Below, one piece after another: positions 43,003 through 53,990 of a stretch of 64,000 nt of DNA. Source of the DNA: Mesostigma viride (lineage: Eukaryota > Streptophyta > Mesostigmatophyceae > Mesostigmatales > Mesostigmataceae). Every line of letters starts with the position of its first letter. Within the stretch, counting starts at the first letter, position 1. A program made the translations under genes and the position numbers. Where the stretch lies: assembly GCA_009746045.1 (NCBI GenBank), contig RPFO01001715.1, positions 1 through 64,000 of the forward strand, written 5' to 3'. The notes beneath the pieces were generated by a model. The model was not told where the DNA came from and made no database searches. It saw only the letters and a list, made by a program, of their open reading frames with translations.

Positions 43003-43269
43003 CATAGCGTGATAGACCATGAGGGTGCGGGTGCCCTGGTGCACCTAGAGCAGGGGTAGTTTACATTCCCACCCTTGCATGAAGTAGCCTAGAATGTATT
43101 AAAAGCCATATGCCCCTTCTCAGGGCTATGTGCTACATCTACTCCCAACGGAGTGATGTTGATAATTAATTAATTAATTAATTAATAATGTGTGTCTCGG
43201 TCATATAGTCTTTGACCAATTAACAAACAATGCAAGAGTTTAACAAGAGTCGTGATGAAATCGACTTGT

Positions 43270-43490
43270 TATGATCACACGGGTTTTATTGCACCCACAG
43301 AACTTGCCGGATCATCTATCGTGTCCGATTGCTGCTGTGGCATGCCTCTGGCATGCATGTAGGAGAAAGGGGGTCTCTGCCCTTCTCTCTGAACATTGTG
43401 CACATACAGGCCGGAATTAAAAGCACTCCGGTGCTCCGTGACTCCCCAACGGGAGCACGAGTTCAATATATTAATTAATATAGTCAATAG
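43270..43490 (+). mobile_element. Truncated LINE 3' end, type 2 (second copy)
   Basis: Homologous to 40160-40385: TTATTGCACCCACAG, GTGGCATGCCTCTGGCATGC, GTGCTCCGTGACTCCCCAAC, GGGAGCAC, then TTAATTAATA. Confidence 0.7.
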
Positions 43491-43539
43491 AGGGGGACAT
43501 AATCCTCATAGATAGAGGGCGGAGCTTGAGGCGTATACA

Positions 43540-43790
43540 TGGCTTTAGGTCTCAGCGCTGCCGCCAGGCTCAGCGCTGCGTCGTGGTGCGTTTCCTCGTC
43601 ACAATATTGCGTAATAGCTTCGGGGAAAGTATATAGCAGCGGTGTCTCACTTATAATAGCAGCGTGTACGTCTTAGAAAGACGAAGCGATTGTGATAGTC
43701 ACGGCAAATTTGGAGCCCAAACGTGAAAGTTATGGCCGCCGCCAGCCATGGTGTTCTAGCTATCTTGTGTGTTCTAGCTACCTCGTGGCT
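43540..43790 (-). mobile_element. Half-LINE 5' end fragment
   Basis: Minus strand. Contains the 5' leader words of copies A, C and D (CGTCTTTCTAAGACG, ATCACAATCGCTTCG, ATAACTTTCACGTTTG) and the first ORF1 codons, then stops. It carries an extra duplicated segment in the leader (ATATAGCAGCGGTGTC / TATAATAGCAGCGTG). Confidence 0.7.
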
Positions 43791-44012
43791 CACGAGTATA
43801 ACAGCACTTCATAGTTTTGGACAAAGATGCTACGCAGTCTATGTGTATGATGTACATGGGCTGACACGAATCTCATTCTACTAGTAACACTTGTAAAAGT
43901 CAAACTTGTAAAAGAGCAAGTAATGAAATGCCAGATATTTTCAAGCATGCAATGGGCTCCTGCTGCACATGCACATGTGTGCATGTGATCACTATTGCCA
44001 CAAACCAAAACA

Positions 44013-44014
44013 AT

Positions 44015-44063
<49 letters not shown>

Positions 44064-44104
44064 GCTACTACTACTACTGCTGCTACTACTACTACTACTA
44101 CTAG

Positions 44105-44180
<76 letters not shown>

Positions 44181-44216
44181 GCTCCTCCTCCTCCTCCTCC
44201 TCCTCCTCCTCCTCCT
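44013..44216. repeat. CTA/CTC trinucleotide microsatellite
   Basis: About 55 CTA triplets with a few CTG and one CTAGTA interruption, then about 12 CTC triplets, ending CCTACGTAGT. All frames through it are repeat translations. The neighbouring 43790-44010 and 44220-44650 show no gene. Confidence 0.95.
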
Positions 44217-44653
44217 ACGTAGTATGATTTTATCATGATTTATTAAAAATATGGTCGATCGACAGGAATTACCGAAGAATCTACAAATGAATAGAGACCT
44301 CTTGAAAACATGGAAGCAAACCGAGAACTACCTACTAGATACCCATGTGCTTATTTTATTACATAAAAATAAAACACTACTTTCTAATGTCACGGGCAAA
44401 AGTTCCAGTTTCCAACATATAACAAAGGAGATCAATCCCTCAAGTCTCTATGAAACATGATGACCATACCGGAAAAATCCAGCCACAATTGTGGCGGATG
44501 TTGGTGCTTCCGTGCTTGCTGGAAACACAGTCGTAACCCATGTCACGTGATTCCATCTAACATAATGCTTGCCCAGCAAGTTGCAAGCCGTCAGCTTGCC
44601 AAGCAAGCAGGCAAATCTATACATAAATGCTTGCATGCCAAGCAACGGCCCTC

Positions 44654-44845
44654 TCAACAGCTGGACGCCCCGTCAATATCCAAGCACGCGCCGCTCATGA
44701 AGGGGCAGTCGGACCCCAGCAGCCACACAGCGGCGCGCGCCACCTCCTCCGGCGTTGCAATGCGCCCCATCGGGAAACGCGCGTTCTGCGCCGCCTGCCA
44801 CTGTGGCCACTTGTCCGCAAAACGCTTCACCATGGGCGTGTCCGT
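44654..44845 (-). CDS. Short-chain dehydrogenase/reductase gene, exon 4 (C-terminus)
   Basis: Minus strand, after acceptor gtctgcatgcgcCAG, phase 0. Reads TDTPMVKRFADKW, then FPMGRIATPEEVARAAVWLL, then CPFMSGACLDIDGASSC and stop. In classical SDRs the P-x5-TPM segment covers the cofactor and the G-R-x-A-x-PEE-x-A motif with final G-x-x-x-x-x-D-G is the standard C-terminus. The join to exon 3 (..NAICPST + TDTPMV) gives the expected motif without gap. Confidence 0.85.
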   Translation of the reverse strand, partial: TDTPMVKRFADKWPQWQAAQNARFPMGRIATPEEVARAAVWLLGSDCPFMSGACLDIDGASSC

Positions 44846-45439
44846 CTGGCGCATGCAGACAAGAGACCAGGGTCAAGTGGGGGCAATTAACCAAGCATGC
44901 AGGGCCACGTGCATAGCAGGGGCAAGTGGTGCAAGTGTCATTAAACTAAATTTGATTCCCATCACATATAGGCACAGATGGGTTACTCCCACTGACTTGC
45001 TATTGGACAAACCGCCACCAAAGGGCTTCTGCACTCATTGGCCAGATCGACGCTCAGTGGGAAAGTCACCCCACACCGCCCTGCCCCAGCACAGCCCAGC
45101 CAGTCCACAGCGGCCCCCGTCAGCCTGTTTCCTTACCCGATGTACTCCCACCAAAATTCAAGTGCGCATGAGGCCCCCCGACGCTAAGAATACAATCTAT
45201 CAACTCATCGGCCACCTATTTAATGCAACAAGCTTAAGTGCTTGGCAACCTCCCAACAGAAAATAGGATAAATTAATTAACCGATTAGGTTAGTTATATT
45301 ACATGACTGCGTCACAGAGCATACATCCCACGTGAAAAGGAGGGCGAGGACTGTAGCAGAACCACAGCAAAAAATGACATAACAACATAATAATACCATT
45401 ATGACCACAATGATAATGAGCCAACGTGCACCCACCCAC

Positions 45440-46363
45440 CGTGGAGGGACAGATGGCGTTCACCCGGATGCCCAGCGCCGCATTCTCCACGGCAGCGCAC
45501 CGCGTGAGAGCCAGCACCGCATGCTTGCTCGCACAGTAGGGGGCAAACTCGGCCATCGACGAATGGCCCGCCATCGACGAACAGTTGACAATCGCATACC
45601 CACGCACAAACCCGCCGCCGCTACCGCCGCCGTTACTGCTAGCATGTGGCACATGGTGCACAGCAGGAGCAGGTGCTGCCGCTGGCGCAACCTTTGGGCT
45701 GGGCTTGGGAGCTAGGCTCAGGAGGACAGGCCCACCTGCCTTTGACCGCGGAGCGCTCTGGGATGGATTACTGGCGGCCGGACCAGGGGTGGTGGATGTA
45801 GCAGACGTGGCTCCCCCAAGTTGCGCCCCTGCCCCTGCCCCTGCCCCTGCCCCTGCCCCTGCCCCTGTCCTTGCTCCTGTTCCTGCAGGCCCTCCCCCCC
45901 CCTCCCCTGTGCCAGGTTCATTCTTTTGACGCTTGTTTGGATCCCCAGCGTTATCTAAAAGAACAGGGTCACCGGCAGATGGCGCTGCCTCATGACCACC
46001 GTGTGCTGGCACCCCTTGCTCTGCTGTGGACAGCCTCCCCACGTCCCCATGCGCCATCTCTGTCGCTGCTGCCGTGGCCACACTTGGCTGGCTGACGTCC
46101 ATAACATGACCATCTGTAACCCTGTCTTCCCCCACGCCCCCAGCCTTCGCCTTAACCTCCACTGGTGGCGCTTCCGTTTTCAAGACGGAAGCTGCATCCA
46201 CAAGAGGGGGTGTTGCAGGCGTCGCATTTGCCTGGCTGGAGCTGCCTGCTGGCTGCTTGCTGGCGCCGGTCTTGTTGCTGCATGGTCGCCCCCGCTTCTT
46301 GCCGGTAGCCATGGGCGCCTTTCCGGTGGTAAAGCGGGGGATGGGATACACCACGCTGTTGGC
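45440..46363 (-). CDS. SDR gene, exon 3 with AT-hook insertion and catalytic core
   Basis: Minus strand, 924 nt. I place the start at acceptor caactcccCAG (46364) because exon 2 ends in phase 0 and this site is phase 0. An alternative acceptor at 45637 would give a stop in that phase. The first ~230 residues are disordered and include GKKRGRPCSNKTG, a good AT-hook (Arg-Gly-Arg-Pro core with basic flanks), Pro/Ala/Gly repeats, and NKRQKNEPG. They are followed by SDR sequence: AIVNCSSMAG (catalytic Ser), FAPYCASKHAVLALTRCAAV (Y-x3-K) and GIRVNAICPST. Donor TCCACG|GTGGGT. AT-hooks bind AT-rich minor grooves, so a nuclear role is conceivable. Confidence 0.7.
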
Positions 46364-47098
46364 CTGGGGAGTTGTGCAAGAAAACCAGGTGGTAGCAGGA
46401 GGGGTGTCCACAGCACACATGCACACATATTTGGCTGTCTCGCTGAAAGATGAATGCGTTGAAAACACACACATGTGCACGCACACACGGACATCAACAG
46501 CTCGGGAACTGTCCCCTGCGCAACCAGCGACCCAAGACCCGGAGCGGTCAGCCAATAGACCTTACATGCTTGCAACAGTACATGCATATTGCAATGGTCC
46601 TTGCTTGCAATAGACTGTAGAGGCTTGCGCCGGTTGTGTCGTATACTTTGGGCCTCTAGTCCAACCCTGTGGAGGAAACCACAGAGTGGTTACCTTGCAC
46701 AACTACAGCATTACGACATACCAAGAGATTTCTTAGAGCCACTATTACTCATCATGATCAAGAATACCCAAACTGATATAGTCATCACTATATAAAGAAT
46801 AGGAGCCAAAACCGCACAAGAACACCCATCATGTTCATTTCAAATCGTTTTTTTTCTGCCCATTCAGATCACCTCAAGGGCCAACTCCACTTTGCTTGCC
46901 TCTTGGTTTTTATCGCATGACTAGGGAGAATGAAGAGCTCCTTGTTATGCAGCTATACGGACGAGACACTTTCCACACGTAGCTTGTTGACATCAAGAAA
47001 GATACAAAAACTCGGCAGTCAAGCTACGCACATATCTGTGCGCCCCTGCAAGGAGGTAACACAGGTCCCTAACCTCCTTCATCGCTCATGGCCCCCAC

Positions 47099-47337
47099 CT
47101 GCGCCAGCTGCGACCGCATCTGGCGTATCTCGTGCTTGAGGCACAGGAACGTGCCGCGCGCGTTTACGCCCATGACGCTCTCCCACCCGGCGAGCGGCGT
47201 GTCGCAGATAGGGGCGCGCCCGCCCTCCACGCCCGCGCAGTTGAACGCCAGGTCCAGTCGCCGCCAGCGCTGCACGCACACGCCCACTGCGCGCTCCACG
47301 TCCGCCTCGGATGACACGTCCGCCACGCAGAACGCCG
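47099..47337 (-). CDS. SDR gene, exon 2
   Basis: Minus strand, 239 nt, acceptor tttcgccctacCAG and donor GCGCAG|GTGGGG. Reads FCVADVSSEADVERAVG, then LDLAFNCAGVEGG, then WESVMGVNARGTFLCLKHEI. The D-V-S acidic position for cofactor adenine, the N-[CN]-A-G motif and the N-x-x-G-x-F-L-C helix are classical SDR features in the right order. It joins exon 1 in phase 1. Confidence 0.85.
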
Positions 47338-47834
47338 CTGGTAGGGCGAAAGAAACATATTAAACAGGTCGATATCAAAACACATGGGGGGGAGGGGAAA
47401 AAAAGTTGTCGATGGAAATGGGTGGGGAAGAAAGGAGACATTTGCTAGGGGGGGAAGAGGCGGTGTGAGGGCAAGGTGATTTAGGACGGGGAGGGACTTA
47501 CTAGGACCAGTGGTGTTGTGGGAGGGGAAGCGTTGCAGTAGGAAAGGCATGGTGGGACAAGAGAGCTTGTAGGGGGGCTGATTTAACAACTGCTTGAAGC
47601 AGGTCCCTTTTTTGACAATCGAATTAGATGTGCGCGAATGAAAGGGACTGTGAGGAAGAAGGCATGCGGGGGAAAAGGCATGCATACGCAGCCCCCAATC
47701 CACCACCAGGCGTTGGATCGCGAACTACCCACTAGGCTGCCCTCTGCAATCACACAATAGGTCACCATAGTATACAAGGTCACTACACTATAGTAGAGTT
47801 CACTCTAGCTAAGCCACCCCATTTGCCCACTGAC

Positions 47835-48185
47835 CATGCGAGGGCGGCGCCCACTCCATCACCAGCCATTCCACTGCGCACAGCCCTGCCCCTCACAACA
47901 GTACACTAGCTCACCATAGTATTCAAGATCACTTGTACTACAGTATACAAGGTCACTATACCATATGGTACTAGGCCACCCACGCGCCCACTCACCATGC
48001 GAGGGCGGCGCCCACTCCATCACCAGCCATTCCACCGCGCACAGCCCTGCCCCTCACAACAGTACACTAGCTCACCATAGTATTCAAGATCATTTGTACT
48101 ACAATATACAAGGTCGCTATACCATATCATACTAGGCCACCCACGCGCCCACTCACCATGCGAGGGCGGCGCCCACTCCATCACC
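47835..48185. repeat. 161-bp repeats that copy the exon-1 donor region
   Basis: The end of SDR exon 1 plus its 5' splice site (minus strand CATG|GTGAGT at 48157/48156) is repeated at 47996/47995 and, less well (GTCAGT), at 47835/47834, exactly 161 bp apart each time. Between them lie GTACTACAGTATACAAGGTC-like words. The two extra donors are therefore inside intron 1. Confidence 0.9.
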
Positions 48186-48607
48186 AGACGCTCCACCGTG
48201 CACAGCCCCGACATCGACGCGTCCACAAACAGCACGCGCGCGCCCTGCCGCAGCAGCAGCAATGCCACATTCAGACCGATGCCCGAGGCTGCCCCCGTCA
48301 CGATCACCGACGCGCCCACAAAGCACGACCCGCCAGGTGTCGGCCCCTCGGGCGCCCAGGTGCGTTGAAATGGGTGGCCGGCGCTCTGGTGCACGGGCAT
48401 GCAGGAGGACACGGGCGGCTGGCCCTGGGGGACCAAGGTGCGAAGCGGGGTGGATGGTTGGCCGTGGTGCTGCTGAGGACGGCTGGCGATGGGTTTGAGT
48501 TTGTTGGCGAGGCGGGGAAGTAACGGAGGCTGCAGTGATTGTGAAGGCTGCCGCTGCAGCTGCTGTTGGTGTTGGTGTTGCTGTTGTTGCTGATGTTGCT
48601 GTTGTTG

Positions 48608-48661
<54 letters not shown>

Positions 48662-49327
48662 TTGCTGTTTCGGCAGTTGCTGCTGCGTTGCTGCCAGTGA
48701 CGACGGCGCACTTGGCTGCAGCGGTGCCTGATGCGCCAGCTGTTGCTGCTGCAGGATCGAGGGCGCTTCGTGCGATGACCGCATGGATGGCAGCGGTGGT
48801 GCCTGCTGCGGTAGTGCCACTGCCTCTTGCTGCGACTGGGCTGGCGGAACCGAGGGTGGTGCTTGCACATCACCCTGCCACGTGGACGGATGCGCCGCAG
48901 GGGCAGCTTCCTCTTGCACAGGTGTGCTGAGTCTCCCTGCAAACATCGTCCGGGGCCCCCTCGCCCGAGGCACAGGCTTCCACGGGCTCGTCATCTGGCT
49001 GGATGGACCCGCGTTGGACGGTCCAGTTGACCGCGTCGCATGCTGTGCAGCCCTGGCCCGTTCCTGGTCCGGCGCATGTGGTAAGGGTTGCTGTAAAGGC
49101 TGACCCTGCGATGCCCTGGGCTCAAATGGACCATGCTGTCCCTGGGCTTGCCCACCCAGGGATGCTGGCCACTTTTCGGACGCGACCCTCCCTTGGTCAG
49201 CATCTTCCCGGGGCCGCTCCTCAGAACAAATACGCCGCTGGGCCGGGTCGCTGAGGGCAGCGTGGGCAAAGGAGCTTGCTGCACCGATGCCAGTTGGTGC
49301 CAGAATCTTTTGCCCAGGGTCATCCAT
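48157..49327 (-). CDS. SDR gene, exon 1: poly-Gln extension and Rossmann start
   Basis: Minus strand, 390 codons from the likely ATG at 49327 (MDDPGQKILAPTG). An acceptor-like cttatgCAG lies just upstream, so a further 5' exon may exist. Residues 1-330 are disordered and rich in Gln, Pro, Ser and Ala, with a CAG/CAA-encoded poly-Gln run (48590-48670). Then the SDR domain begins: ASVIVTGAASGIGLNVALLL (TG-x3-G-x-G cofactor loop), ARVLFVDASM. Donor CCTCGCATG|GTGAGT. With exons 2-4 the product is 841 residues, over three times a normal ~250-residue SDR. Substrate unknown. Confidence 0.75.
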
Positions 49328-49384
49328 CGCTGCATAAGATGAAGAAAACCGCCAACAGGGAGAAAGCCACAACACAGGGTTCAC

Positions 49385-50470
49385 AGGTGCAAAGTCGAGA
49401 AAGCCAGGGCGTCTTTACTCTAGCTTGACTCATATTCCATTCGAATGCCAGCTGCGTGGGAACTCTGGTGACAAGGGGACCCACTACTAGTTGGCGTTCG
49501 ACCTGATTCCTAATTACACTGTGGCGTCCTCCTTAAAAAATTGGTAATTCTTTAAAATGTCTTAAATTTGTTTTGAAAAAATAAAAATAACAAACACTGC
49601 GAAAGGCCATTTGTTCCCGCATGCATTAAACCAGCATGCAGATGCAAATATCTCATGTGACAACAGTAACTACCTGGGACATGACCACGACTGCTGCACA
49701 ATCGGGCAATGTGAAGGACTGTCTACTGTCTTGTTGTGCCAGGCACTGTGTCGATGAATCGAAGTGACCCTCTTGCACAAACAATCACCTGGATCCGCAA
49801 ATATGCGACCAGATGACTCAGATGCTTGTCAGCTGCCTGCACATAAAATTACCATGATTTCTGAAACCAAGAACTGCTATTATTTAAAACCAGGCATTGG
49901 CTACTTGCATTTAATTGGGTAGAGCAGGCATGCACCAGCGTTTAGCCGGACGCGACTGCTTGAAGCAAACCGTGGTCAGGCCGGGTGTTACAAAGCCTCT
50001 ATACGTTTGACATCACAGCATACCCAAGTAAGCAGTGCCTATTTGTTGAGCAGTATCAAAGGTGATAAAAATGTTTATTCATGGCGAGTAAAAATGCCAT
50101 AAGGTAGAACAGGAAGAGTCAATCGCAGGGGCGATATTCTTACAACAGGTTTTGAACCCATCTCAAGATCGTGTATGGAAGCCGACGAGCCGGAAAAATA
50201 GCGTCCAGAAATAATAAGCGTCCATAGGCGACCAGAAATAATATTCCTCCCTATGAGACCTAAAAGGTTACTTGTCGGCGGCACGACCTAATGGCAGGGC
50301 ACGGAAAAAAAATTCTATCCCATTCCAAGATTGTTCCCCGAAGCAGAACCGAATACTCTACGCTAGGGAGCATCGACCAAGGCTATTTCTAAGGCTCGCG
50401 CACGGTGCCATCGTTGGCGTATGGTCTTAGCATGGCATCCTGATTCCTGCGCAGGAAAACAAAACGTTTC
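49385..50470. other. No gene seen
   Basis: Mixed-composition DNA upstream of the SDR gene with no supported frame or repeat. The SDR promoter would lie at its left edge, but I can point to no specific element. Confidence 0.5.
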
Positions 50471-50478
50471 TGTTTAAG

Positions 50479-50742
50479 CTATGCCCCCTTGGACGTAACC
50501 ATAAATAGAGCAGAAAACAACCCTGCAGCTGAGGAGAAAGTCGGTGGCCGGGCAGGCGCTGTTCTGAACTGGAGCGTGTTTATGGCAGCGTCGGAAAAGC
50601 ATGAGCATCGAGTAAGTTCGCAGATAGTTACCTCGGGCAGGCCGCGTCGAGACTTCGACACGAGGGCTACCTGGAACCCTGCCCCGAAAAAATTCGCCGC
50701 AACGGCATTTTCTGGTGGGACAGCCACACTCACGCTTCCCAC
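50479..50742 (-). CDS. Possible minus-strand terminal exon
   Basis: The frame SVAVPPENAVAANFFGAGFQ, then SKSRRGLPEVTICEL and a hydrophobic end FSSAAGLFSALFMVTSKGA before the stop looks protein-like. A donor-like CCCGAG|GTAACT divides it. No domain recognised and no partner exon found. Confidence 0.25.
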   Translation of the reverse strand: MGSVSVAVPPENAVAANFFGAGFQVALVSKSRRGLPEVTICELTRCSCFSDAAINTLQFRTAPARPPTFSSAAGLFSALFMVTSKGA

Positions 50743-50891
50743 GCGGCATTTTCAAATTTCAAGCCTCGTAATTACGAACATCGCCTTCCCGTGCAGTTAC
50801 CAAGTGCGAAAATGTCACGTCGACACACCTGCTGAACTGATTAGCTTAAAATCTAATATAATAATACCAGGATAATACTTGTATTTAGCTT

Positions 50892-51242
50892 TCATAAAAA
50901 GTTCCTAGATATTGATGGTGAATCTGTAACGCATCTAGTTGTCGAGTTGAGTTTATTCCTCAACTCATCGCATGTTGTGGTCACCATTATTTTGTCTATT
51001 GCCCAAGTTGTAGGAGGTTCCCACACGCCGTTCCGTTCAAAACGGATGCTGGCGAGTGGCGACGTTGTGCTAGAGTTGCTGATGCCAACCAATGCGCTGT
51101 TGTCAAGTGTGGAAAGTTGTTCCACCGCGCCACAGGCGCTTGGCCGCCCCCACCCACCGCCGGTGGCTTGCGCCACCTTTACCCTTGTCAACCCGTCGCC
51201 CCTCGGGTTGGGGACAACGCCTCCACCATCCGACGGCCCCAA
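50892..51242 (-). CDS. Possible minus-strand exon of unknown type
   Basis: Frame containing EQLSTLDNSALVGISNSSTT and TTWAIDKIMVTTTCDELRNK. It has a natural-looking composition but no family, start context or splice partner. Confidence 0.2.
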   Translation of the reverse strand: MGPSDGGGVVPNPRGDGLTRVKVAQATGGGWGRPSACGAVEQLSTLDNSALVGISNSSTTSPLASIRFERNGVWEPPTTWAIDKIMVTTTCDELRNKLNSTTRCVTDSPSISRNFL

Positions 51243-51284
51243 TCCCTCGCGTCGCGTCTATGTGGTTTGTCGGATACATCTGTG

Positions 51285-51360
51285 CGGTTTTTCGGCTACA
51301 TCTGTGCGGATTTCGGCTACATCTGTGCGGATTTCGGCTACATCTGTGCGGTTCTCGGGT
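51285..51360. repeat. ~21-bp tandem repeat, four units
   Basis: Units of TTCGGCTACATCTGTGCGGA. A separate 29-bp doublet (CTGATTGGTGCAAATACNGT) lies at 51603-51667. Between 51360 and 52680 no gene is supported. Confidence 0.8.
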
Positions 51361-52686
51361 GTACCTGTCCGTCCGTCCGTCAGATTCACCCATCTGACGG
51401 TCGTAAAACGTTGGGAGAGTAAATGGGTGGGAGAGATGAGCATTCTTGTTGAGCCAGTTGACGCGTCGAAAAGGCCAACCGATTTTGCAGATTTTCCCGA
51501 GGCAGATTTTCCTGCCAAAGTCGACGGCTCCGGCGACTTCTCGCAAAGGAGAAATATGCAAGCACCGCCAGAGCACCGTATATGGAAAATATGTTCCTGC
51601 CTCCTGATTGGTGCAAATACAGTGGTGCACCAAGTCCTGATTGGTGCAAATACCGTGGTGCACCAAGTCAGAGAATCTGGCCCGAGCAAGGCGACCGCGA
51701 GTCTCGAGTGGACCCAACCGACCCAAGCGGCAACCCCCGCCCTGACTGGCTGACTCCCGCCAGTGTCTAATGGTTTTCTCAGCCCTTCATAGCAATTTTC
51801 GTAGCACGACTCACGAGTCCTAGCCCGTCACGGGCGTTAGCGATTTTTTATATAAAGATTTCTTGAAACAGGATAGAAACACGAAACATGACACTTTCCT
51901 CTGGAGCCAGTATTTGGCCAGGCACACTTGGCCGGGGATAGAGCTTCTTTCACCGTAAGGTATGCTTCGAGACATATCGATAATGCGAAAGTTACTACGC
52001 GACGTGAAGGTGTGGTGGGAAGGAACCAGGAAGAGAATACGCAGGCACCGGTGGAAGGTAGCTTCAGGAGTCTTTTTTGGCTCTCTGGTACTTGAAGTTG
52101 TCCACAAATCCCGTCAAACCCCAGTTCTTGTGCGCCTTCGACGGTTCGTGGACAAAATGTTAGCTTGAGCGCCGGATCTAAGAGAGCTTTTGGGAAGGAT
52201 ATTTTTGTTCAACGCCTTTCTATATCTTGTTCTGGTTTGAGCTTACACGGTTGTAAGTTTGTATTTTGCTATGTTTTCTGGGAGTATCTGTTCTGCAGTT
52301 CCTTTGTTTCACAGGTCCCTACCCTGCAGGCTCGGCGCACTCGTTTTATGCCGCGGTTGCGATAGTGCGTTTGAAAATGGGAATGCGGTCAGTATGGTAT
52401 TTTGCGGCTATGCGGCATTTCTGCTCGCCGGGAGTGTTCTTATCCATAGATGAATGCTGAGCTTCGCAGCTATTAACCCTCGATGCGAGAATAAAGGACA
52501 AAGAGAACAAATTTGATTCTCGAGATTCTTTAGCGGAATTAGTGTGATGATGAGCCTCGTTCCAGGAGCATGGAATGGAAGAAACATCAGCCTTGCCATG
52601 TTTAGAAGCTGGCAGGTTACCGAAGAGGCTATTATCATCTCTTGTAGATGCCAGACTTGTTAAATCTGCATTGCTTAACCATCCAT

Positions 52687-52890
52687 CAATTAAATTAAAT
52701 TAAATTAAATTAAATTAAATTAAATTAAATTATAACATGACTCCGTTGGGAGATCATGTAGCACATATTCCCGTGGATGGATGGAGGGGGGGGCAAAGCC
52801 TCGAAACCGAACTAATCTAACTCTAAGCTAATCTAATCTAGAAAACCCTACTTAATCTACTCAGCAAAGCGCCCCTCCATCCATCAATAA
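52687..52890 (-). mobile_element. 5'-truncated LINE 3' end
   Basis: Minus strand. (TTAAA)n tail at 52687-52731, hairpin CTCC-CAAC-GGAG with an extended CATGA/TCATG stem, then sequence matching the 3' end of LINE copy B (34330-34450). Confidence 0.8.
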
Positions 52891-52949
52891 GGTGCCTGAG
52901 CATTTCCGCTTCGAGGTCATGACCCATGCATCTAGCATATTTGAAGTTG

Positions 52950-53350
52950 CTAGATGCTTCGGTCCAGTGAACAATCAACTATGTGGCCACGTATTTGGGC
53001 ATGCAAGGGGCTACATGCCATCCTCAGCCCAAGTGGGCGGCCCAGCAGTAAGCGGCATGATGGAGGTAGACCCCGCACAGATCAGGTAGACACATCAGAT
53101 AGACTAGCTGGCACCAAGCCCGCCCAGCCTGGGCGATATGTCCTCACCTGGCGTGCCCCAGGCCACGCGCGGCAGGGCCGCCACCTGTGGACTTTTCGTG
53201 ATAGACTCGGCATGGACATGTGCTACACTAGACGTGACGGCTCACACCCGGGCAGCCTCCTGGTTTGTCTGTAATATGGAGGCAGATGGTACGCAGGGAT
53301 AGATGGCAAGTCGTGATGAAGGAGACCACCCCCAGGGCGTCCCCAACATC
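52950..53350 (+). mobile_element. LINE ORF2-end fragment
   Basis: Plus-strand sequence homologous to the inverted stretch at 39300-39650: GCCCAGCCTGGGCGATATGT, CCAGGCCACGCGCGGCAGGG and ATGTGCTACACTAGACGTGA. No intact frame. From 53350 to 53990 no gene is seen. Confidence 0.7.
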
Positions 53351-53990
53351 TACTGCTCCAATTTTGGTACTTTTGAAATTCCATGCCTGGAGCGCAAAGT
53401 TTGCAATATATGTGCCGTTTGTAGCTCTAGCTCTATAATAACCTGACCAACCCCGCATTCCTCAAAGTACTTAGCACTTGTTGCCTATTCTCATTATGCG
53501 AATCACATGATTAGGATGTGCTTCATGATTGCTATTGCTCGAGATTCAATTAAGAATGATTGACATCAATAAATGATGAACCAAATAAACCAAATTAGGC
53601 CACTTGACAAGTTCATGATCCATTTAAATTGTACAATTAAGCGATTAATTAATTCATAAATCATACATTACATGGGATACCCCCGTCGACGAGCTAGTGG
53701 TACGTACAATGAAACATTTGAGTTTGTAACATGTCTCCATGGATATATACATGTATGCTGGACCTCGCGCATCTCAGCCCTCTAAGAAATGTTATTTGAA
53801 CTCAGGTCTAGATCTAAATATATACATGATCTGGATAATATTATACACTTCCTTAAAAGAGCATGAATCGAGCTTTACAATTCAGGACAAGGAACTCGTT
53901 TGCAAATCACGGCTGAAAGGCAAGTGCTCACAACGAAGCACGTGCTCTCAAGGCTGTCCACCTCGTCCAACCAAGCCCGGGCGAGCTGGC

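Larger units (their letters stand above)
41130..43193 (+). mobile_element. Half-LINE copy D: best-preserved ORF1-only element
   Basis: Plus strand, about 2.06 kb: 5' leader (41130-41284, with TCGTCTTTCTAAGACGCACA), ORF1 41285-42669, 3' untranslated part 42670-43140, hairpin ACTCC-CAAC-GGAGT, and (AATT)n tail 43163-43188. It matches copy C over its whole length, including the direct junction of the ORF1 stop with the 3' part. No RT domain is present or looks deleted. Its own movement would need RT from another element. Confidence 0.85.

Noticed and set aside
43995-44238. Poly-Leu, poly-Thr and poly-Val proteins at 44 kb
   Set aside because: These are translations of the CTA/CTC microsatellite.
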